Below are positions 39,932 through 46,339 of a stretch of DNA of 46,339 nucleotides, piece by piece (positions within the stretch are counted from its first letter, which is position 1; each line of letters begins with the position of its first letter). Source of the DNA: a virus. The position numbers and the translations under genes are program-made. Under the pieces are notes generated by a model. It saw nothing but the letters and a program-made list of their open reading frames with translations. It was not told the origin of the DNA and made no database searches. The stretch is taken from positions 1 to 46,339 of the IMG/VR virus record IMGVR_UViG_3300042389_000481; one strand, written 5' to 3'.

Positions 39932-40278
39932 CGTCCGCCCTCCAGCGCCAGACCCGAATTGAGGGCGGCCAACGTGTCCGCGTGGGCCATCAGCCTGTTG
40001 TTGATCTCGCACCACGGATGGTCTGGGTGGCGAGACGGGTCCGGATAATGGCGGTTGAACCAGCGCACAAACTCTCGCGCATCGAGCAGTAGCGTGTCGC
40101 GCTCTGCCCGCAACCGCTCGACCTCGGCCCGCGCCTCATTGCGCTCGCGGGTCAGCTTTTCGATCTCATCTGCGGCCTCCTTCATCAGCGATGATCGAAT
40201 GCGACATGGGCAGGATATTTCTATGCCTTTGAAGTCCGGCATGGTGACCCGCAGCTTTTGGGTGATGTCGTCGCTCAT
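39928..40278 (-). CDS. Coiled-coil protein
   Basis: This 116-aa protein has a central coiled coil (LTRERNEARAEVERLRAERD, residues about 42-61) and ends LALEGGR. Segments similar to LTRERxEARAEV and xALEGG recur in neighbouring small genes, which suggests duplication. Two Cys residues (CPCR) lie near residue 24. No enzymatic function is recognised. Confidence 0.62.
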   Translation of the reverse strand: MSDDITQKLRVTMPDFKGIEISCPCRIRSSLMKEAADEIEKLTRERNEARAEVERLRAERDTLLLDAREFVRWFNRHYPDPSRHPDHPWCEINNRLMAHADTLAALNSGLALEGGR

Positions 40279-40433
40279 AGGATGAACATCCAGATCGCGG
40301 AGAGTAAGGCATATCCAACGGCGCAGAGCAGGGCAAAGTATTCGTCTCTGTCTCTCAGCCAGCAGTATGCGCTGGCCAGGAACAAAGCAAAGAAAAGGCC
40401 AGCGAAATACTGGTTGATCGGATCGATGCTCAT
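40275..40433 (-). CDS. Small two-helix membrane protein
   Basis: This 52-aa protein contains two hydrophobic segments (FAGLFFALFLASAYCWL and YFALLCAVGYALLSAIWMF) with a short charged loop (RDRDE). AGGAGG lies upstream of the ATG. It overlaps the coiled-coil gene by ATGA. A membrane role in early takeover, exclusion or regulation is possible. Confidence 0.6.
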   Translation of the reverse strand: MSIDPINQYFAGLFFALFLASAYCWLRDRDEYFALLCAVGYALLSAIWMFIL

Positions 40434-40546
40434 GTCTTGGCCTCCTGTGCCTTGCACCAGCGGCAGATGAACCCGGTGCGCGTCGCGAATGCGAGCGCGC
40501 TGTACTCGTTGTTGCATTTCTTGCACACGCGTCTGGCCTTGGTCAT
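40430..40546 (-). CDS. Zinc-ribbon micro-protein
   Basis: This 38-aa protein has two CxxC pairs (CKKC and CRWC), separated by about 17 residues, in a basic context. This is a minimal zinc ribbon. Its start and stop overlap neighbours by ATGA, so it is probably translated. It might bind nucleic acid or a host enzyme. Confidence 0.6.
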   Translation of the reverse strand: MTKARRVCKKCNNEYSALAFATRTGFICRWCKAQEAKT

Positions 40547-40800
40547 GGCTTGCCCTCCAGCGTCTCGCGCGCGATCCGACCGCACTCCTCTCGGCTCGAC
40601 ATGCTGTGTTGGCTGGCGAGGGAGATGCGGTGCAGACCTGTCCGCAGCCGCTCGATCTCCGCGCGCAGCTTCTCGCTTTCCTCGCGCTGCCTCGCGATCT
40701 CCCTGTGCGCCCACCATTCCGCTTCGGATTTCGGGATGCACGGGTCAGCGATGCGCCGCTTCAACGTCTCCGCTGGTGTTGCTTTTCGTGTGTCACTCAT
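40543..40800 (-). CDS. Coiled-coil protein
   Basis: This 85-aa helical protein has EWWAHREIARQREESEKLRAEIERL and ends ARETLEGKP. It is one of several related small coiled-coil proteins in this cluster. It overlaps both neighbours as ATGA. The function is not recognised. Confidence 0.6.
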   Translation of the reverse strand: MSDTRKATPAETLKRRIADPCIPKSEAEWWAHREIARQREESEKLRAEIERLRTGLHRISLASQHSMSSREECGRIARETLEGKP

Positions 40801-41120
40801 AGCCCTCCCTCCAGTGCAACTGCGCGATCTAACGCAGACTCGACCTCCTTGTCTGCGGCATTACAGGGGACCGGCAAGTAAAGCACGATCTTCCAGTTCT
40901 GATACTCGTCTCCATCTACTGGATGGATTTTCTTGTCCCACCACTCCGCGTCCGCACTGAGGATGATCTCCCTCAACGCACCGCGCTCCGCGCGCAGCCG
41001 GGCATTTTCGGCCAACAGGAAGGCACGGGCTTCGATTGACCGGCCCAATGCCTCCATGGGGAGCATCCCGCCGGGCGACTCATGCCGCGCGCGGATCTCT
41101 GCGATTTTGTCCTCATTCAT
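40797..41120 (-). CDS. Coiled-coil protein, paralogue of the 74-aa gene
   Basis: This 107-aa protein begins MNEDKIAEIRARHE, matching MSEDKIAEIRTSHD of the 74-aa protein at 39707-39931. A coiled coil (LLAENARLRAERGALREI) follows, then an NWKIVLYLPVP strand and the ending VALEGGL. The shared start, coiled coil and ALEGG-type end point to duplication. It is ATGA-linked with both neighbours. Confidence 0.62.
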   Translation of the reverse strand: MNEDKIAEIRARHESPGGMLPMEALGRSIEARAFLLAENARLRAERGALREIILSADAEWWDKKIHPVDGDEYQNWKIVLYLPVPCNAADKEVESALDRAVALEGGL

Positions 41121-41563
41121 GACACGACCTCGATTTCGGGCAGCGGCGCGCGCACGACGTTGATGGTGTCCCCGGCGTAGAGCCACGCGCCGCCGCTGTG
41201 CCACTCGCGCTCCAGCGAGCCTTGATGGCTGGCGAGAACCTCCGACCCTAAGAGCAGCCGTGCGACCTCGGCCCGCGCCTCGTCACGCTCGCGGGTCAGC
41301 CGGTCGAGCAGCCGCGTGAACGCCGCCCGCAGCAATTCATCGCCTCCGCACGCGGCCTTGTGGGCTTTCCGCAGCCGCTCAATCTCGGCCGCTTCCACAA
41401 CTTCAAACCCAGCGTCGCGAATGGCTTGAAGCCGACGCTCCCACCGCAAAACGTACTGCCTGCGCCGCTCTGCGGACATGCAGGCCCAGCGCTTCATGCG
41501 GGGGTCTTGGTCATTGAATGCGGACGCCACTCGCGCCGCAACGTTCCCCTTCACCTCTTGCAT
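41117..41563 (-). CDS. Helical coiled-coil protein
   Basis: This 148-aa protein has an Arg-rich helical start (RMKRWACMSAERRRQYVLRW) and a coiled coil (LTRERDEARAEVARLLLG) that resembles the 116-aa protein at 39928-40278. The C-terminal part (WLYAGDTINVVRAPLPEIEV) is beta-like. It overlaps the next upstream gene by 13 bases. The function is unknown. Confidence 0.58.
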   Translation of the reverse strand: MQEVKGNVAARVASAFNDQDPRMKRWACMSAERRRQYVLRWERRLQAIRDAGFEVVEAAEIERLRKAHKAACGGDELLRAAFTRLLDRLTRERDEARAEVARLLLGSEVLASHQGSLEREWHSGGAWLYAGDTINVVRAPLPEIEVVS

Positions 41564-41736
41564 CGTCCGCTCTCCTCCGTTGCGAGTTGCCGCTCAAGGT
41601 CGGCAATGGTTTGATTCAGTCGCCACCACACCCAGGTGTCCGGGTGGGCCTTGGCAAGCGCAGCCTCTCGAATGCCGATCCTGGCCCGAAGCGTTGCCGG
41701 GGTCTGTGGGATCTGGTTCTGGTATGTCGGCTTCAT
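41551..41736 (-). CDS. Small helical protein
   Basis: This 61-aa protein contains TPATLRARIGIREAALAKAHPD and WVWWRLNQTIADLERQLATEE. An excellent GGAGGG site lies a few bases upstream of the ATG. It is the first clear gene downstream of the 438-bp gap. No family is recognised. Confidence 0.58.
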   Translation of the reverse strand: MKPTYQNQIPQTPATLRARIGIREAALAKAHPDTWVWWRLNQTIADLERQLATEESGRCKR

Positions 41737-42174
41737 CGTCCCTCCATAATCCGCTTTTCGCTATATCCCCGTGGAGGATATGCGTTCGGTGTTCATCAGC
41801 ACCTCGACCTCTATACCCACCCTGCCCTGTATCGGGGGCCAGCCGCCGCGCCCTGGTCTATGTCCCCGACCGGGAGGGTACTGGTGTACGGTTCAAAAGG
41901 GGTGGCTTGCGCTGGTCGAAAACCCGTTCCCGGTAAAATGCCCCGGATCGAGGTGCTGGTAGGCTATGACTGCCCCCTCGATGCTTCTGCTGCGTCCGCG
42001 TCAAGGCGTTCAGCTTCGTCGCGTCGAGTGCCTTGCCAAGTCGGGGATCGTGTGCCATTGATGTCGGCACATGACCCGCCTGTTGTTGAGGCTGGGTCCG
42101 CGACACCGGGGTTTGCGAGACCCGCGATGTCAGGGAGCCGGGGGCGCTAACCCCCGGCACCCAACACAACACCA
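41737..42174 (-). other. 438-bp gap with a doubtful 105-codon frame
   Basis: The gap lies inside an otherwise tightly packed leftward cluster. A minus-strand frame (41858-42175) starts in a TGATG overlap with the DnaA-like gene and encodes a Pro/Ser/Arg/Gln-rich 105-aa sequence unlike its neighbours, with a strong hairpin in its first codons. It may be a non-coding leader or RNA rather than a gene. No tRNA-like structure or other clear gene was seen here. Confidence 0.35.
42137..42158 (-). terminator. GC-rich hairpin after the DnaA-like gene
   Basis: A perfect eight-base stem (GCCGGGGG/CCCCCGGC) with a six-base loop lies 17 bases past the stop of the DnaA-like gene. No U tract follows on the minus strand, so it could be an attenuator or processing site rather than a classical terminator. 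Confidence 0.5.
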
Positions 42175-42510
42175 TCAGTTCGCAGCCCTGTCAAGCGGCT
42201 TCCAATCGGCCGGGTCTCCGGTGTCCTCGATCAGTGCCGCGCGCAGTTGGTCGAACAGTTCCTTCTGCTTCTCGTCGGCAGCGACACACCGGATGCCGTA
42301 GCTGGCGCTCCCGTGTGCCGTCATCCCCACCGCAAACGCAACCTGCTGGAGCGTCCACTCGGGGATGAGGTCGAAGGCCAAGGCGGCGGTCATGTGGCGC
42401 GCCCGCGTCACGGGCTTCGTGCGCCGCCGCCCCATCAGGGCCTCGGGCCGCACGCCATACAGACGCGCGGCCCTGTCCCGGATGAGTTCGATTTTCTGTT
42501 CGGGCGTCAT
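42175..42510 (-). CDS. DnaA domain IV-like DNA-binding protein
   Basis: This 111-aa protein contains an HTH region similar to the C-terminal DNA-binding domain of DnaA: MGRRRTKPVTRARHMTAALAF, then EWTLQQVAFAVGMTAHGSASYGIR, in the place of the DnaA signature (RxxHTTVxxA-type). It lacks the AAA+ domain. Stand-alone versions occur in phages and are thought to regulate or mimic DnaA. It may recruit or block host DnaA at an origin (inference). Confidence 0.68.
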   Translation of the reverse strand: MTPEQKIELIRDRAARLYGVRPEALMGRRRTKPVTRARHMTAALAFDLIPEWTLQQVAFAVGMTAHGSASYGIRCVAADEKQKELFDQLRAALIEDTGDPADWKPLDRAAN

Positions 42511-42893
42511 CGGAGTGCTTCGTGGAAGGCTTCGACGGCGAGTGCCTCGCGAGCGACGCGCTGCGCCGACTCCTCATCGACCTCGGGCTTGCGGGAAATG
42601 TCCTCAAGAGTGGATTTCAGCCGCGCGACCTTGGCGTTGAGATAAGTGATCTCTGCCGCCGCAAGCTGGAGAGCCACGTCACCCTTGGTGGCGGCAGAGT
42701 TCACCGCAAACAACGGGTATTTGAGCAGCTTGCGGTGGAGTTCCGCCGCCTCTTCGGAGGACATGCGGATCGACAGGCGTTCGTGCGCCGGGCCGACCTC
42801 GATCTCAATCATGTTGGGGTGAACGCCGACGAAGACCTCGTCGAGGCTGAAGGCCCGGCGATAGGTTCGGGCGGCGGTGGAATAGACGATCAT
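42507..42893 (-). CDS. Hypothetical protein
   Basis: This 128-aa protein starts with a beta-rich half (YRRAFSLDEVFVGVHPNMIEIEV; ERLSIRMSSEEAAELHRKLL) followed by a helical half (LQLAAAEITYLNAKVARLKSTLEDI). It overlaps the DnaA-like gene by ATGA and its upstream neighbour by one base. No family is recognised. Confidence 0.58.
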   Translation of the reverse strand: MIVYSTAARTYRRAFSLDEVFVGVHPNMIEIEVGPAHERLSIRMSSEEAAELHRKLLKYPLFAVNSAATKGDVALQLAAAEITYLNAKVARLKSTLEDISRKPEVDEESAQRVAREALAVEAFHEALR

Positions 42894-43237
42894 CAGTGGT
42901 TCCTCCTTCGTGGAGGGGCCGCCCGCGTGGAGAGGCGGCCCCGTTCGGTTGAGTGCATGGCCTCGGCGCGGCCCTCAAGGGCCCACGCCATCGTCTCGGA
43001 GAGGGTCTCTCCGCTGATCGGCTCTTCCGCGTCGATGAAGAGGAACAGGGCGGAGACGTCCTTGCCGACGATCCGGACGGTCCAGCCCATGACCTCGACC
43101 GATTGCACTCGGACGCCGTCGTCCGCCTTGGCGAACGCATCCGCCATCTTGGCGGCGTCGAAGGGCGGGGCCGGGAGGGCCATAACCGCAATGGTGTCGT
43201 CGTCGGACTTGCCGATCATGAACGCAGAGGTGTGCAT
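42893..43237 (-). CDS. Hypothetical early protein
   Basis: This 114-aa protein is the first gene of the leftward block. It alternates strands and helices (DDTIAVMALPAPPFDAAKMADAFAKADDG; VEVMGWTVRIVGKDVSALFLFI). A GGAGAC site precedes the ATG and a good promoter lies 70-100 bp upstream. Its C-terminal tail is basic (RAAPPRRRN). The function is unknown. Confidence 0.6.
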   Translation of the reverse strand: MHTSAFMIGKSDDDTIAVMALPAPPFDAAKMADAFAKADDGVRVQSVEVMGWTVRIVGKDVSALFLFIDAEEPISGETLSETMAWALEGRAEAMHSTERGRLSTRAAPPRRRNH

Positions 43238-43306
43238 CTTCTGTCTCCTTGGTTGAGGTTGGTCGCGTGCTGGTGTTTGGCATCACCCCCTTTCAGGGAC
43301 AAACGG

Positions 43307-43335
43307 AACATAACGAACAATGCGATGAATGTGAA
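43307..43335 (-). promoter_or_regulatory. Early leftward promoter
   Basis: On the minus strand TTCACA (43330-43335) and TATGTT (43307-43312) are 17 bases apart. These match sigma-70 consensus at five and four of six positions. It lies upstream of the first gene of the leftward block and is AT-richer than its surroundings. It is the best candidate for host-RNAP early transcription. Confidence 0.6.
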
Positions 43336-43435
43336 AGGAGAAGATTGCATAGCTGCCATGCAAGAAAAGAGACTCCCCCTTTTGGCGGCAGTCTTCACGC
43401 AGACACAGGCGAGCCCCTGATCCCAAGCCCATGCC

Positions 43436-43450
43436 CGCGAGACTCTCGCG
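43436..43450. other. Perfect 7-bp inverted repeat
   Basis: CGCGAGA and TCTCGCG flank a single C. It lies in the non-coding region upstream of the leftward promoter. It could be an operator or a protein-binding palindrome. Confidence 0.4.
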
Positions 43451-43569
43451 CGCGCGTGGACGCTATTTTGGATACGCTAGCTGGCAAGTGCGGCGCTCGC
43501 GCCACGGGAGAGCCTGGTTAGGTCAGATACGGGGCGGGTCGGGAGCGGTGTGGGGCGTCGTCGGCCTCC

Positions 43570-43613
43570 TTCGAAGGTTCGTATCTTCGATGTTTCGCAT
43601 ATTCGATTCCTCG
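43570..43613. repeat. Octamer array TTCGNNNN
   Basis: TTCG begins at 43570, 43578, 43586, 43594 and 43602, exactly eight bases apart, followed by CTCG at 43610. The intervening four bases are not conserved. The array is AT-richer than its GC-rich surroundings and lies between the module A terminator and the leftward early promoter. It may be a multi-site binding element. Confidence 0.65.
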
Positions 43614-43617
43614 AGTT

Positions 43618-43712
43618 TGCGGTGCGGTGCGGTGCGGTGCGGGACGCCCCGGAAACGCAAAGGGCGGGACCTTGCGGCCCCGCCCCGTGCGGTTCGGTGC
43701 GGTGCGGTGGCT
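43618..43712. repeat. GGTGC tracts flanking the AAA+ module (left side)
   Basis: GCGGTGCGGTGCGGTGCGGTGCGG (43620-43642) and a second tract CGGTTCGGTGCGGTGCGGTGG (43690-43710) lie on either side of the terminator hairpin. They match the motif in the terminal low-complexity region. See also 46006-46081. Confidence 0.7.
43662..43685 (-). terminator. Terminator of the AAA+ module
   Basis: On the minus strand GGGCGGGGCC, a four-base loop and GGTCCCGCCC (one mismatch) are followed by TTTGCGTTT. It lies just past the 23-aa gene and would end the leftward module. Confidence 0.7.
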
Positions 43713-43782
43713 AGGCGCACCTACCCAACAGCAGAGCCGCGCACCCGGCCAACAGGGCGAGGCGCGCGGCGAGGGCGATCAT
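43711..43782 (-). CDS. 23-residue hydrophobic peptide
   Basis: This is a very short gene that starts in an ATGA overlap with the stop of the 274-aa gene, with AGGT a few bases upstream. The peptide is almost wholly Ala/Leu with LLAGC in the middle and ends GRCA. It would span a membrane or act as a signal peptide; LAGC resembles a lipobox, although it is too short for a mature lipoprotein. The overlap supports real translation. Confidence 0.5.
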   Translation of the reverse strand: MIALAARLALLAGCAALLLGRCA

Positions 43783-44603
43783 GACAGTACCTCTGGACGA
43801 GCGGCGGAGATTGCTTTCCGCGCGCTGGCCAAGGCGGCTTCGACCGTCTTCCATGGGCTACCATCCTTAACTGCCGGGAAGTAGACCGCCGCGCCGTCGG
43901 CCGCGAGGTCAGTTGGGACCCCGTAGTTGCCAGACATGGACCGCAAGTCCGGGCATCCTTCAAGCACCGCAAACCCGACTCGCCGCATGAAGTCCGGACA
44001 GACAAGCGCAAACGATAGGCGGTCAACGTCAAAGCGCTCGCCAGCGGGTTTGACTTCGACGCGCCACGTCAAGGACGCGTGGCCCCCGCTTTCGACCGCG
44101 TACCAAACCGTATCAATGGCCGTTGTCCATCCGGACGCTTCGAGACTGTCGGCATAGGCTAGGATGGCCGCGCCGCGCCGCGCGAGGTCGTCTGCCGGTA
44201 CCCACCACATAGCGCCCACATTAACGACGATACGGACGACCGGCCGGGACCGTGGCGCTTCGCGGCGACGGCGGAACATGCAGCGCGGATCACCAGCCAC
44301 CGCAAGCGGAACGCTAGGGCGTTCTCCCGCTACGTCCATGCGGTAGTCCTGGACCCGTTCCGCGCGCACGCCAGCGACGGACGCGCCCAAGAACTGTCCG
44401 ATACGTTCCCGGCCGGGTTGCCAGCCGTCCCGCATAGCCTCTAGCGCTTGGGGCATACCGGCGAGGGCATGGAATCCGCCGCCGTCGGGCTTGCGGTGCG
44501 AAGACCGCCCCGCGCCCCTTCCCCAAGCGTCAACCGGTGCGGCGGCGTAGGCCAGCGCCTCGCCCCAAGTGTGGTTCGCTTCGACTCTACGTCCATGGAA
44601 CAT
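43779..44603 (-). CDS. Partner of the AAA+ ATPase (DUF7192-like)
   Basis: This 274-aa protein starts one base after the AAA+ stop. Its parts include WGEALAYAAAP, MDVAGERPSVPLAVAGDP near residues 89-106, WYAVESGGHASLTWRVEVKP and DRLSFALVCPDFMRRVGFAVLE. These resemble a phage family annotated as DUF7192, which commonly co-occurs with CobS/MoxR-like ATPases, as I recall; the name is tentative. MoxR-type ATPases often act with a substrate-bearing partner, so this protein may form a chaperone-like complex with the ATPase (inference). Confidence 0.58.
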   Translation of the reverse strand: MFHGRRVEANHTWGEALAYAAAPVDAWGRGAGRSSHRKPDGGGFHALAGMPQALEAMRDGWQPGRERIGQFLGASVAGVRAERVQDYRMDVAGERPSVPLAVAGDPRCMFRRRREAPRSRPVVRIVVNVGAMWWVPADDLARRGAAILAYADSLEASGWTTAIDTVWYAVESGGHASLTWRVEVKPAGERFDVDRLSFALVCPDFMRRVGFAVLEGCPDLRSMSGNYGVPTDLAADGAAVYFPAVKDGSPWKTVEAALASARKAISAARPEVLS

Positions 44604-44604
44604 G

Positions 44605-45855
44605 TCACGCCCCCGCCTTGGCGCGGATCTTGGTGATGCTCGCCTCATCCAAGCCTTTCCACAGAGCCGCCTCTTCGACCTCTGGCCGCGCAACGCCAGC
44701 CCGCAGCAAGGCCGCGCCCATAAGCGAGGCGCGCGGCGAGGCGATCAGGTCGATTTTGAGTTCAGCGGCGGCGCGGCGGATACTCTGGACGTAAAGGGTC
44801 CAATCGAGCTGGTCCTCGCCCGCAATAAGCCGTTCAAGTTTCTCATCATATCCCCAAGCGAGGAAGGCGAAGCGATCTTGAACCGAAGCGTCCTGCGCGA
44901 TCGCGCCGACATATTGGCGATCAGCGCCAGCAAGGCGGGTATTGCCCCCGCCAATGATCAGCGTCGTCGGGTGTTTCGATATGGTCCCGTCCGGAAAATC
45001 CAGCGCCCCGGTGGCCAGCCCGTTGTTGAGGGCGAGGACGGCAGACGGGTCACTTCTGTCGAGTTCGTCCAGAAGGAACACGCCCCCGTGTTCCCAAACC
45101 TCACGAAAGGGCGTCCTGACGACACGCCCATGGGCGTCGCGAAACCCGATCAGGTCATACTTGGAATCGACCTTGCCCGATGACGCGAACGCGAGGCCAA
45201 GCGCCTTTGCGGCGGCGGCGGCGGCAGACGACTTGCCGCTACCGGCCGGGCCATGCAGGTAGACGTGTAACCCGGCGGACAGGTAGCGGAGCAAGGCCGG
45301 AAACCGTTCGTGATGAAGTCCCGGCACCGGCTGAGGCGCTTCACCGGGGCGCTGTATCTCTACCCGGGTCACCTGAGCCGCCTCGCGTGCGATGCGGGCG
45401 ACCTCGTCCCGGTCGATGGCGGGACGCGCCGCGAACGCGGCATCGACCGCCGCCGCAACTTGCGCGGAGACGATCCCGCCGAGTAGGGCGTCCAGCCCGG
45501 TTGCCGGTGCGGGGGCGACAGGGCGCGGGGCGGCCGGTGCGGGGGCGTCGTCGGCGTCGTCGTCGGCGTCGGCGTCCGGCGTGCCGTCTGCGCGCCAAGC
45601 GTCGCGGGCCATGGCGGCGGCGAGGGCCTCGTCGGCAACCCAGAAGCCGCGCATCGCTTCAACGGTCGCGTTCGAAGCTTCATCGCGGCTGCGCCCCAAG
45701 CACCGCATGGCGTAACGCACGGCGGTGCGGGGCGTGATCGTCGCCCCCGTGGCCAGCGCCATAACGTCGGCCGGGAGACTAAGCCCGGGTTGCAGCCCGG
45801 CGATGGCGGCGAGGGTGCGGGGTTTCGTCCCGCGCGGTATCGATAGCTTTGGCAT
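44605..45855 (-). CDS. CobS/MoxR-like AAA+ ATPase
   Basis: This 416-aa protein has an N-terminal HTH-like part (residues 1-70), an acidic Ala/Pro-rich linker (about 90-118) and a C-terminal AAA_5-type ATPase. Walker A is GPAGSGKSS (202-210). Walker B is VFLLDELDR (259-267). NN and GGGNT at 303-306 and RF at 328-329 are sensor and arginine-finger candidates. Such ATPases in phages and bacteria act with VWA or other partners to remodel proteins or insert metals. A GGAAGGG site lies upstream of the ATG chosen here; a longer reading to 45945 is unlikely. Confidence 0.85.
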   Translation of the reverse strand: MPKLSIPRGTKPRTLAAIAGLQPGLSLPADVMALATGATITPRTAVRYAMRCLGRSRDEASNATVEAMRGFWVADEALAAAMARDAWRADGTPDADADDDADDAPAPAAPRPVAPAPATGLDALLGGIVSAQVAAAVDAAFAARPAIDRDEVARIAREAAQVTRVEIQRPGEAPQPVPGLHHERFPALLRYLSAGLHVYLHGPAGSGKSSAAAAAAKALGLAFASSGKVDSKYDLIGFRDAHGRVVRTPFREVWEHGGVFLLDELDRSDPSAVLALNNGLATGALDFPDGTISKHPTTLIIGGGNTRLAGADRQYVGAIAQDASVQDRFAFLAWGYDEKLERLIAGEDQLDWTLYVQSIRRAAAELKIDLIASPRASLMGAALLRAGVARPEVEEAALWKGLDEASITKIRAKAGA

Positions 45856-45915
45856 GTCGTCTGTCCCTTCCTGTTGTCCGCGGCTTCCGCCGCCCCGGCG
45901 ACTGCCGGGAGTCAA

Positions 45916-45945
45916 GTTATATGCGGTGCGCGGGACTGTTTGCAA
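45916..45945 (-). promoter_or_regulatory. Promoter of the AAA+ module
   Basis: On the minus strand TTGCAA (45940-45945) and TATAAC (45916-45921) are 18 bases apart. The -10 matches consensus at five positions. It lies about 60 bases upstream of the AAA+ gene. Confidence 0.6.
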
Positions 45946-46179
45946 GCGTGTTATTTATCCTGTTGATCGGATTGTGCTTTTGGGCGCGTCTCAGACGCTA
46001 TCCGGGGCCGGTGCGGTGCGGCGGCGCGGCAGGGCGCGGACCGGGACGGCGCGGCGCGGCGAGGGGCGGGAGGCGGTGCGGTAGAGGAAGGGGCCCCCTG
46101 ATCGCTCTAGCCCTTACCCCAGTGGGAAAGACAGAAGGGAAGGAAGGAAGGGCGAGGGGCAGAGTGTCCGGTCCCGGGC
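45946..46179. other. Non-coding GC-rich leader with repeats and a polypurine tract
   Basis: This stretch holds no credible gene. GGTGC motifs occur at 46006-46020 and 46071-46081. A nearly pure purine run (about 46124-46165, repeating GGAA) precedes the terminal 12-bp array. It separates the leftward AAA+ module from the rightward late block across the contig join. An origin, packaging signal or structured DNA is possible. Confidence 0.5.
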
Positions 46180-46339
46180 GGTCCCGGGCGGCGAGGCGAA
46201 GGGCGAGGCGAAGGGCGAGGCGAAGGGCGAGGCGAAGGGCGAGGCGAAGGGCCAGAAGTCACCACCACCCTGTCCCCCCGGCCCGCGACCGGTGCGGTGC
46301 CGGTGCGGTGCGGCCGGTGCGGTGCCGGGGCTCGCCGGT
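46180..46339. repeat. Right copy of the terminal overlap with 12-bp array
   Basis: This copy matches bases 1-136 but contains five, not three, units of GCGAGGCGAAGG. It is preceded by a duplicated GGTCCCGGGCG. It supports circular closure or terminal redundancy. Confidence 0.9.

Noticed and set aside
41737-42174. tRNA gene in the 438-bp gap
   Set aside because: No cloverleaf with a TPsiC-type GGTTCGANTCC loop and CCA end could be drawn on either strand.
43570-43613. CRISPR or classical iteron array
   Set aside because: The repeated word is only four bases with an 8-bp period, too short for CRISPR repeats and with unconserved intervening bases.
43431-43784. Plus-strand frames in the repeat region
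   Set aside because: They run through GGTGC repeats and the terminator hairpin, with no ribosome site or protein-like sequence.

Overview
The window is an essentially complete tailed-phage genome (Caudoviricetes), probably a short-tailed (podovirus-like) phage of a high-GC Gram-negative host. Class-level evidence is terminase, portal, scaffold and capsid genes. Podovirus-like features are a tubular or stabilisation pair after the capsid region, three successive internal-virion or ejection-type proteins (218, 823 and 1147 aa), and no tape measure, sheath or major tail tube that I can recognise. High GC, strong GGAGG-type ribosome binding sites, a gene-transfer-agent-like holin and a GH108 endolysin suggest an alphaproteobacterial host; this is inference. 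The two ends of the window overlap: bases 1-136 recur at 46180-46339 with two extra copies of a 12-bp unit. The molecule is therefore circularly closed or terminally redundant, with a unit length near 46.2 kb. No integrase, lysogeny repressor, tRNA, RNA polymerase or DNA polymerase was recognised, so a lytic, host-polymerase-dependent phage is likely.

Layout. (1) 45.86 kb through the ends to 0.58 kb is a GC-rich non-coding region with GGTGC-type repeats, a 12-bp tandem repeat, a C11 tract and G runs. It separates divergent transcription units. (2) 0.6-35.8 kb is one rightward late block. It starts with small and large terminase, followed by an unusual 5-kb cassette of sugar-transfer and methyltransferase genes with a resolvase and small DNA-binding proteins. 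Then come the portal, a group of fibre and surface proteins (including a 17-repeat Ser/Thr/Ala protein), a GroES-like co-chaperonin, scaffold, capsid, more virion surface proteins, tail adaptor and tubular proteins, ejection proteins, a tail fibre, and a holin/GH108 lysin lysis cassette. (3) 43.2-35.8 kb is a leftward early block of mostly ATGA-coupled small genes. It holds a DnaA domain IV-like protein, a family of small coiled-coil proteins, a zinc-ribbon peptide, an HExxH protein, a replisome-organiser-like protein, and a recombination set (YqaJ/lambda-type exonuclease, ERF annealing protein, and a small protein with an SSB-type acidic tail). (4) 45.86-43.66 kb is a separate leftward module with its own promoter and terminator: a CobS/MoxR-like AAA+ ATPase, a partner protein and a 23-residue hydrophobic peptide. 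It is bracketed by the GGTGC repeat tracts.

How the parts fit. The leftward block supplies replication-initiation and recombination functions that lean on host polymerases. The rightward block packages DNA, builds a capsid (possibly with help from a phage co-chaperonin) and lyses the cell. The late block and the leftward block converge at 35826-35829, where the two stop codons share the palindrome CTAG. The two most interesting accessory systems are the sugar-transfer cassette between terminase and portal (Capsule_synth-like protein, class I methyltransferase, DxD glycosyltransferase, FkbM methyltransferase, and a glycosyltransferase fused to an MptE/Maf-like domain) and the repeat-bracketed AAA+ module. 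The first could glycosylate the phage's own Ser/Thr-rich fibres or remodel host surface glycans; this is a hypothesis.
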